A stretch of 14,872 nucleotides of DNA from Anaerolineae bacterium (GTDB lineage: Bacteria > Chloroflexota > Anaerolineae > B4-G1 > SLSP01). Under the pieces are notes generated by a model. That model had not been told where the DNA came from, did not search any database, and saw only the letters and a program-made list of their open reading frames with translations. How positions within the stretch are numbered: the stretch's first letter is position 1; each line of letters opens with the position of its first letter. The stretch is taken from contig JAIOSN010000164.1 in the NCBI GenBank assembly GCA_021107605.1, positions 1 through 14,872 of the forward strand, read 5' to 3'. The translations under genes and the position numbers were made by a program. Shown piece after piece: positions 14,066-14,872 of the stretch.

Positions 14066-14737
14066 TTATTCTCTCTCTGCCGCATCCCGTAAATCAGCAA
14101 TAGCCTGCGCTATTCCTAGTGGATATCTGAAAATTGCAGAACCGGCTACCAACATATCCGCCCCCGCCGCAATCACCTCAACAGCCGTCTCCACGTTTAT
14201 CCCTCCGTCCACCGAGAGCCAAGCCTTACTCTGAGTTTCGTCCAACCAACTCCGGAGCTTCCGGATCTTAGGAAGCATCCCCGTAATAAATTTCTGTCCT
14301 CCAAAACCAGGATTGACAGTCATCACTAAGACCAAATCCAGCTCGGGCAAGAGATATTGCAACACGTCCTCTCCCGTCGCCGGATTGAGTGCCACCCCCG
14401 CCTTCGCCCCCAGCTCCTTGATACGGCATAGAGTGCGATGCAGATGAGTAGTGGCTTCTGGATGCACCGAGACCCAATCCGCCCCCGCCCTCACAAAATC
14501 CGCTAGATAACGTTCTGGACGGTCAATCATCAAATGCACATCCAGCGGCAAAGTCGTAACTTGGCGAATCGCTTTCACCACCGAGGCGCCAATACTGATA
14601 TTAGGCACAAACTGCCCATCCATCACATCAATATGGATTAGGTCAGCCCCGGCAGCTTCCGCTTTTCGCACAGCCAGACCTATTTCAGTAAAATCAGCCG
14701 CTAGAATTGACGGAGCAATACGTATCCATTCACTCAT
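14066..14737 (-). CDS. rpe: ribulose-phosphate 3-epimerase
   Basis: Interconverts D-ribulose 5-phosphate and D-xylulose 5-phosphate in the pentose phosphate pathway. A TIM-barrel of 223 residues, the usual size, starting MSEWIRIAPSILAADF, with HIDVMDGQFVPNIS (metal His and catalytic Asp), DVHLMI (metal His), SVHPEAT, VALNPAT, MTVNPGFGGQKF (phosphate loop), VDGGIN (second catalytic Asp) and AGSAIF. The open frame extends 33 codons further upstream but only the ATG at 14737 gives the family start. No Shine-Dalgarno precedes it. The position beside rpmB resembles the Bacillus yloR(rpe)...rpmB neighbourhood. Confidence 0.96.
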   Translation of the reverse strand: MSEWIRIAPSILAADFTEIGLAVRKAEAAGADLIHIDVMDGQFVPNISIGASVVKAIRQVTTLPLDVHLMIDRPERYLADFVRAGADWVSVHPEATTHLHRTLCRIKELGAKAGVALNPATGEDVLQYLLPELDLVLVMTVNPGFGGQKFITGMLPKIRKLRSWLDETQSKAWLSVDGGINVETAVEVIAAGADMLVAGSAIFRYPLGIAQAIADLRDAAERE

Positions 14738-14746
14738 AATCTGGTT

Positions 14747-14774
14747 ATGATACAATGGATAATAAAAAAGACAA
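14747..14774 (-). promoter_or_regulatory. putative rpe promoter giving a nearly leaderless transcript
   Basis: Minus strand TTGTCT (14774-14769), 16-base spacer, TATCAT (14752-14747). A start site 6-7 bases downstream would be at 14740-14741, only three or four bases before the rpe ATG, which also lacks a Shine-Dalgarno. Alternatively rpe is co-transcribed with the gene ending at 14784. Confidence 0.4.
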
Positions 14775-14783
14775 CCACTGCCC

Positions 14784-14872
14784 TTATTTAATGGCGCGCA
14801 CCTTCTGACTAAGGCCAGGATCAAAGTACCTACCAAATTCCAATTTGCTACCGTGCCCCGGCATTAAAAACA
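14784..14872 (-). CDS. C-terminal end of an unrecognised protein, truncated by the window edge
   Basis: The minus strand from the right edge reads in frame for 28 codons to a TAA at 14786-14784: FLMPGHGSKLEFGRYF followed by DPGLSQKVRAIK. The composition, with Gly, aromatic and charged residues and a basic amphipathic tail, looks like a real protein end rather than chance translation, and it stops 46 bp before the rpe start on the same strand, as an upstream operon partner would. I cannot name the family from 28 residues. Confidence 0.5.
   Translation of the reverse strand, partial: FLMPGHGSKLEFGRYFDPGLSQKVRAIK

Noticed and set aside
14738..14836. 33-codon upstream extension of rpe
   Set aside because: The extension overlaps the end of the upstream reading frame and the promoter, and rpe homologues start at the ATG at 14737.

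Overview
The window reads as chromosomal housekeeping DNA from a bacterium that is probably a member of the Chloroflexota (Anaerolineae-like). This is an inference from gene content: a LysM/proline-threonine-linker envelope protein, a response regulator fused to a CpaE/TadZ-type ATPase, a short AGACCTC-type palindromic repeat pair, and a Firmicutes-like rpe/rpmB/yloU/fakA/recG neighbourhood, with coding on both strands at moderate GC. No rRNA, tRNA, CRISPR array, insertion sequence or phage gene is visible.

Layout. (1) 3-2267, plus strand: a 5'-truncated LysM envelope protein, an unrecognised 172-residue beta-rich protein that looks internally duplicated, and a receiver-CpaE fusion whose P-loop lacks the usual lysines. 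(2) 2268-2780: two copies of a 15-bp palindromic repeat 40 bp apart, a strong hairpin, and on the minus strand a 54-codon gene for a two-helix membrane protein with its own Shine-Dalgarno and probable promoter. (3) 2781-3410, plus: Mpg/AAG-family 3-methyladenine DNA glycosylase. (4) 3489-4805, minus: a predicted GTPase of the cyclic 2,3-diphosphoglycerate synthetase family (COG2403) with a clear intrinsic terminator. (5) 4932-6169, minus: promoter - rpmF - Asp23-like - nusB - terminator, a ribosome/transcription unit. (6) 6251-13734, minus: Asp23/YloU - FakA - FakB-like - FakB-like - recG - coaD - DivIVA/SepIVA-like coiled coil, mostly short gaps or overlaps. (7) 13753-14001, plus: rpmB, divergent from the yloU unit. 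(8) 14066-14872, minus: rpe and, upstream, the last 28 codons of an unrecognised gene that runs off the window.

How the genes fit together. FakA with two different DegV/FakB proteins makes a fatty-acid kinase that would activate exogenous or recycled fatty acids as acyl-phosphates for phospholipid synthesis. It is preceded by an Asp23/YloU protein and followed by recG and coaD (coenzyme A synthesis), so lipid supply, genome repair and cofactor synthesis share a locus. The ribosomal proteins L32 and L28 both keep paired CxxC motifs and are expected to bind zinc. The least explained parts are the 172-residue protein and ATPase-like regulator at the left, the small membrane protein at 2472-2636, and the COG2403 protein.
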